From Dactylellina haptotyla (Eukaryota > Ascomycota > Orbiliomycetes > Orbiliales > Orbiliaceae): 64,000 nucleotides of DNA. The notes under the pieces are model-generated. The model worked only from the letters and a program-made list of their open reading frames with translations, did not search any database and was not told the DNA's origin. Where the stretch lies: contig CM062383.1 in the NCBI GenBank assembly GCA_031310005.1, positions 3,162,001 to 3,226,000 on the forward strand, given 5' to 3'. Within the stretch, counting starts at the first letter, position 1. Each line of letters opens with the position of its first letter. The position numbers and the translations under genes were made by a program. This document shows positions 59,368 to 64,000 of this stretch, one piece after another.

Positions 59368-59886
59368 CGTGTCTGTATCAGAAGCTATTCGATGGCGAAT
59401 GTCGGTCTCGAGTCCGCATCTTGCGCCGACACGTCCGCACCCGAGTATTTGAGGCTGCTGAGTCCCTGGTCTGTGGGCACGAGCTGAGCCCCGTCGCGCA
59501 CTCAGGTGACTGGCTGAGTCTGGCGATGTCTCATAGCAGATGCGGAATGTGGGAAGGTTGAAGTGGTGGTGGTGGAGGGGTAAATTGTCTCAACGCGTGA
59601 TTGAGTGAACGAGTGTGGGTGCTCCACAAGAAAACTGATATCGCGAGACGACGCTCCCCACCACTCCCTCGCTCCTCCCACAGCTTCACCGCGCTTTACC
59701 ACGTCGTCCTTCTCGCCCCTCGCTGTCCATTGTCGCCTCTCGAACCCTCGTTCACGGCCCTCGGTTGTTTGTGAAGATCGAATCATCCGGCAGGGAGTAC
59801 TCGCGGTGCTTCCAGCAGCTGCAATTGGAGGAAACACACAGGTCGTTTTGATACTCGTTAGCCTCATCTAGCGGCTTCAACCAACC
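59368..59886. promoter_or_regulatory. divergent promoter of Rev7 and importin genes
   Basis: A 519-bp gap between divergent starts, with CT-rich sequence near 59650-59760. No specific site is assigned. Confidence 0.45.
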
Positions 59887-62800
59887 ATGGAACAAAAGTC
59901 GGTACCTTCCGTGACACCTCGCGAATCTTAGACCCCCCGCAGTAGCGCGCCAGTTTATGGCGTACCGTCCTCGATGAACTATAAGCTTACGTTTTCTTTG
60001 TCACCTTTGGTTGTTTCTTTAATGCAGGGTCCACTATCTTCTTACGGCTCTGCAGTCAGCCGAAGAGGGTCCCAGGCGTGCGGCCGAAGGAGAGCTCTTC
60101 CAGCTCTGCTCCGATGATAGTAAATCCCCCCTCACCGCCACATTCTCCGTCGCGACAATCGTCCTCGTTCTAACAATCGTGGCGCAACCTTTCTTCGTGC
60201 AGGCTTCCCAATCGCTTTGGCCAACATTGCCGCCGCCACAGACTTGGATTTTACCGGCCGACAGGCGTCTATCGTTTACTTGCGCACGTTCATCGACGAA
60301 TGCTGGTCCCCTCCTTACGATAAATATGCCGGCCCACCGATCAAAGAAGAAGTCAAGATGCAGCTTCGCAACTTGTTGTTGCAGTTGCTATCCGATAAAG
60401 AGCGGAAAATTCGAGCTGCGGCAGCTTTCGCGGTATCTAGAATCGCATCTTATGGTGTGTTTATTTTTTGTACATTCTGGCTGTTTGGAAAGATGGGGAA
60501 CGCTGATGGATAGCTAGATTTCCCCGAGGACTGGCCGTCGCTTTTGCAGGATATATTGAATGCGATACCTACAGCTACGGACGAACAGCTCCACGGATTG
60601 TTAAAAGTACTCACAGATCTTGTCGAGGACGGCTTCAGCGAGGATCAGTTTTTCCCTGTCGCCCACCAGCTCGTCGAAGTTCTCTACCATGTCGCTACTT
60701 CCGAGGCTCGTCCGAGTACTATTAGGAGCTTGGCCGTTCAGGCTGTTAGATCTTGCATTGAACTGCTCGAGATGGTTAAAGACGGCCACCCGGGTCCCGT
60801 TGAGCAATTCGCGATCAAAGTTGTCGACGTCTGGATGGCGTTCTTTATCCAGGTGCTGGAGAAACCATACCTTCAACTGGCCGATGGTACTTCTGAGGAA
60901 TATAACGGCCTGGTTACCTTGAAATTACAAACTTACAAGGTTGGACTTTCCTAGGCCACTACGAACAAATCATAGCTAACATGAAAGACAGACAATAAGT
61001 AAAATTGTTAGCGTTTTCCCGAACACAATGTCAAAGTATATGACCAAGTTGTTCCAAGCTACCTGGTCCGAACTGAGTACTTCGAAAGATCGGTATGTTA
61101 AAGATTTCGTGGAGGGCGATGCAGACGGCAGGCTTACCAATGTCGATGGTCTGCCCTTCACATTGGATCTTTTGATGCTTGAGGAAGCCGATTTCTTACA
61201 GACCTGTTTGCGTTCCAAGTCGGTCAAGGAAGAATTCCTCCAGGCAATCAATACTAGCACACAGCCTCTTGAACAGATGGTATATACATGTGTTCTATTA
61301 GCACAGATCACGGGAGAGGATGAAGGTCTATGGGAGCTGGACTATAATGTTTTCGTAGCTGAAGAAACAGCGATGACTGCGAACTACACTGCCCGTACGG
61401 CGGCCAGTGATCTTGTCATGGTATGTTGACTAGACTGGTATGCGACGATATGGACAAAAGCTTATATTTCGAGTCTTAGCGTCTATGGGACTGGCTACAA
61501 GCCCCTGTATTGACTGCACTCTTGACATTTGCTGCTCAGGAACAATCGAGGTAACAGCTAAACCTAAGGTTTGAGGGGATTGTAGCTAACGTGTCACTCA
61601 CAGTTGGAAGGCGGCAGAAGCAGCCTTTTACCTGTTAGAGCAGGCTATCGCATCTGAAAGCGATAATGCCGACACTGTATTCGCTCAACTTAACCCAAGT
61701 ATCATCTCTGGATTATTATCCAACATCGAAAAATCTCTTACGCATGGTAAGTCGCTACGAGTTGAGACCTACTTGGGATCACTACTAACAACTGGTAGAA
61801 AATGTATTCCTAAGAGCGCGTGGATGGTTGCTTGGAAGCAATTTGACCTGCCTCCAATCGCCAATGCTTGCAGATTTCCTGAACAAACTGGTTCCAGGGT
61901 GCATTCAAGCCACTTCCAATGACTCCTCGGATATCGTTAAAATCTCTGCCATCAGGGCGGTTGAAAAGTGCGTTGAATTCATGTTGCTATTTCGAGTCGC
62001 AAGAGCTAATTTGAACCTAGCATCGCCGAAAATACAAATAAGGAACAGATCCTGCACTTCCAAATCGAAATTGTCAGGAGCATCGCAGCCTTCCTTTCAA
62101 CCCAGTCGCCTGAAGATCGAGAAGAAGCCCAGGATGTGCTGTCCGTCTTGGCCAACACCCTAAAATCGACACTCCGTGTTGAACCCCGACTGGCTCTCGA
62201 TCCCTCGGCCAATGTGTTTGAGCTCATGTTCACCCTCGGTGAGAGCGGCGCGGGAAATGTCTACCTCTCTAATCAGATCCAGGAAATCGTCGAGGATACC
62301 GCTGAAGCTCTTCCGGACGATTTCGTGAACCTGTGTAATCAGACTATTCCTCTGATTATAAAGGTTCTGGATAATGATACATACGAAGAAGAGAATTCCT
62401 TTAGCAATGTAAGCTTCCAGTCAAGTTGTTTGCCCGGAGAGTACTGACTTTATTGTAGCTTTCGGTTGAACTGCTCTCTGTTATCCTCCGGAATGCGTCC
62501 GGCCCTCTACCATCGGGGATGGTGGATACTTTGATGCCTCGACTTGTTCGGTGTTTGTTGACCTCGCATGAAACTGCTCTTCTGCAGGTAGGCTTGACCA
62601 TTACCCCGATAGAGACGTCCATCCACTAATTGAAGAATAGTCGGGTGCTGAAGCACTGAAATGTATTGTCGAAAATGACATTCAACAATTATTAGGATGG
62701 TAAGGGCACTTGTCACCGGACAGAAATGAGTATTGAGGCTAAAAGTGATACATAGGCATGACGGTAACGGCAAATCGGGATTGGAGTTGACTCTTGTAGT

Positions 62801-63840
62801 CATCGATAGACTGCTCGGGCCCGACTTGCCAGATCAAGCTGCTCTCGAAATCGGAGGCCTCGCCGCGGAAGTCGTGGATAAAGTACGAATAAGTAGTCGT
62901 AAACTCGGAAGTAGCTATTGCTAATTCTTTTAACTAGGCCTCCCAACAACTGGGCCCCCTTCTTCCCGTATTATTGAAGGGCGTTGCTGCAAGACTTGCG
63001 ACGGCTTCAGCGACAAACCTCATCCAAAGTCTTATCGTCGTCTTTGCACGACTTGTAATCAAGCAGCCAAACGACGTTGTCGACTTTTTAGCGAACAATC
63101 CTATCGGAGATCGCTCCGGCCTTCAAGTCGTGCTGTCGGCTTGGCTTGAAAATTCAAACGTCTTCAGCGGTTATTCTGAGATCAAGCAGAAGTGAGTATC
63201 TTAATATTGTGGTTCACGAACTCCTCTGTGCTAACAAAAGTTGTTTAGTGTTGCCGCTCTAGCCAACCTCTACGCTCTTAACGACCCTCGAGTTGCAGCT
63301 GTTCAAGTCCAGGGAGACCAAATGGCCGAACAGACTACTCGCATTATGACAAGAGCGCAAAGAAAACATAGTATGTCTGAGTACCCTTCCGTGTATGTGC
63401 ATACCAGTGTTGGTAATACGGATACTGATTAACACTTAGATCCCATTCGATACACATCAGTTTCGGCGCCGTTGAAAATCATCAAACTCTTGGTATTGGA
63501 GCTCGGGTCTGGATCAGCGTCGGCGTCTACCTGGAAAGTTGATATGGCGGGTAAAGGCGCTGTCGAAGAGCCCATCGCAGAGGAGGACGAAGAGTGGGAG
63601 GATGATGAGGATGTGTTGGATCTCGGCAGCCACGCCGTCAAGCAAGCTCTTCTGGGCTTGGGAGAAGACGGCACAGAAAGGTCCGCGTCTGCTATGCGCC
63701 GTGGTGGAGACGACGATACCCAAGCTTTCATTATCAATTTCTTCAGAGAATCTTCGAGCGCAAATCTCGGTGGATTTAACGAACTCTATGCCCAGTTGAG
63801 CGATGATGAGAAGCAGATTCTGTCCAGGTTTATAGGTTGA
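59887..63840 (+). CDS. importin-beta family karyopherin (Kap114/importin-9 type)
   Basis: A nuclear import receptor; Kap114 carries TBP and histones H2A-H2B. The ATG at 59887-59889 starts a four-codon exon that splices to VHYLLTALQSAEEGPRRAAE. HEAT repeats follow: FPIALANIAAATDLDFTGRQ, VYLRTFIDECWSPPY, AAFAVSRIASY then after an intron DFPEDWPSLLQDIL, the importin-beta N-terminal pattern. About a dozen short introns interrupt the frame to 63450. An acidic loop EEDEEWEDDEDVLDLG near the C-terminus is typical of Kap114/importin-9. The protein ends DEKQILSRFIG before TGA at 63838-63840. Spliced length is about 1,030-1,050 residues. Both ends of the gene lie inside the window. Confidence 0.9.
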
Positions 63841-64000
63841 GCGGGCATGGGGTTTCGCTTTATTTCATAACTGGTTGGGGATAAATAAGTGTTTGCGGAG
63901 GGTGAAATATTGGCGCGAGATTCTTTGCATAACATTGGAGCGTGTATCCTAGCCCAGCTTGATTGTACCAGCTGGGCTTGATCCCTTTGAGAATTTTTGT
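63841..64000. terminator. 3' flank of importin gene
   Basis: About 160 bp after the stop with no coding content. Terminator and poly(A) signal are presumed here from position only. Confidence 0.35.

Noticed and set aside
1-64000. tRNA, rRNA and CRISPR features
   Set aside because: No cloverleaf-like sequence with A and B boxes, no rRNA segment and no spaced repeat array was recognised; a tRNA scan would settle the first.

Overview
The window is nuclear DNA of a filamentous ascomycete (Pezizomycotina). The evidence is: genes broken by many short introns (about 50-95 bp) with GT..AG ends and CTAAC/CTAAT branch-point-like sites; short intergenic spaces with genes in both orientations; and fungal-specific protein families (Clr5 domain, fungal NLR with NACHT and ankyrin repeats, secreted repeat protein with kexin sites, fungal-type glutamine-synthetase-like protein). 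A Leotiomycete-like host is possible, but the order cannot be fixed by eye. No tRNA, rRNA, CRISPR array, or intact transposon was seen.

Layout. (1) 0.9-9.4 kb is conserved housekeeping: GMP synthase (-), U2 snRNP protein A' (+), and the VPS15 kinase-like scaffold (-). (2) 10.0-25.5 kb is an accessory island between VPS15 and a CLC chloride channel. It holds a secreted four-repeat protein with kexin sites, a MIO-type aromatic ammonia-lyase (-), a glutamine-synthetase-like ligase (+), a SABATH-type carboxyl methyltransferase (+), two small secreted proteins within AT-rich, apparently decayed DNA, and an MFS transporter (-). (3) 26.9-35.9 kb is conserved again: CLC channel, a Dpb3-like histone-fold protein, a mitochondrial PPR-like protein, a Qc-SNARE (syntaxin-8 type), and a small mitochondrial protein. 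(4) 36.5-51.2 kb is a second accessory stretch: a Clr5-domain protein, a purine-rich tandem repeat, a possible small gene, a large NLR (N-terminal domain, NACHT, ankyrin repeats, SPRY), a gene-poor 3.9 kb, and a small conserved-looking serine-rich protein. (5) 53.8-63.8 kb is conserved: cyclin C, a four-EF-hand mitochondrial carrier, Rev7 (HORMA), and importin Kap114.

How the genes may work together. In region 2 the lyase, ligase, methyltransferase and exporter form a plausible small-molecule pathway. An aromatic amino acid would be deaminated to a cinnamate-like acid, which could be amide-linked and/or carboxyl-methylated and then exported. The lyase and the ligase diverge from one 1.1-kb shared promoter. 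The lyase keeps its catalytic motifs, but the two residues that set substrate choice in Rhodotorula PAL are changed. The strongest candidates for something undescribed are this gene set, the kexin-repeat protein beside it (odd-numbered units identical in protein with only synonymous DNA differences), and the NACHT-ankyrin-SPRY NLR. Region 2's secreted proteins in AT-rich DNA fit the effector-compartment pattern of plant-associated fungi, which is an inference.
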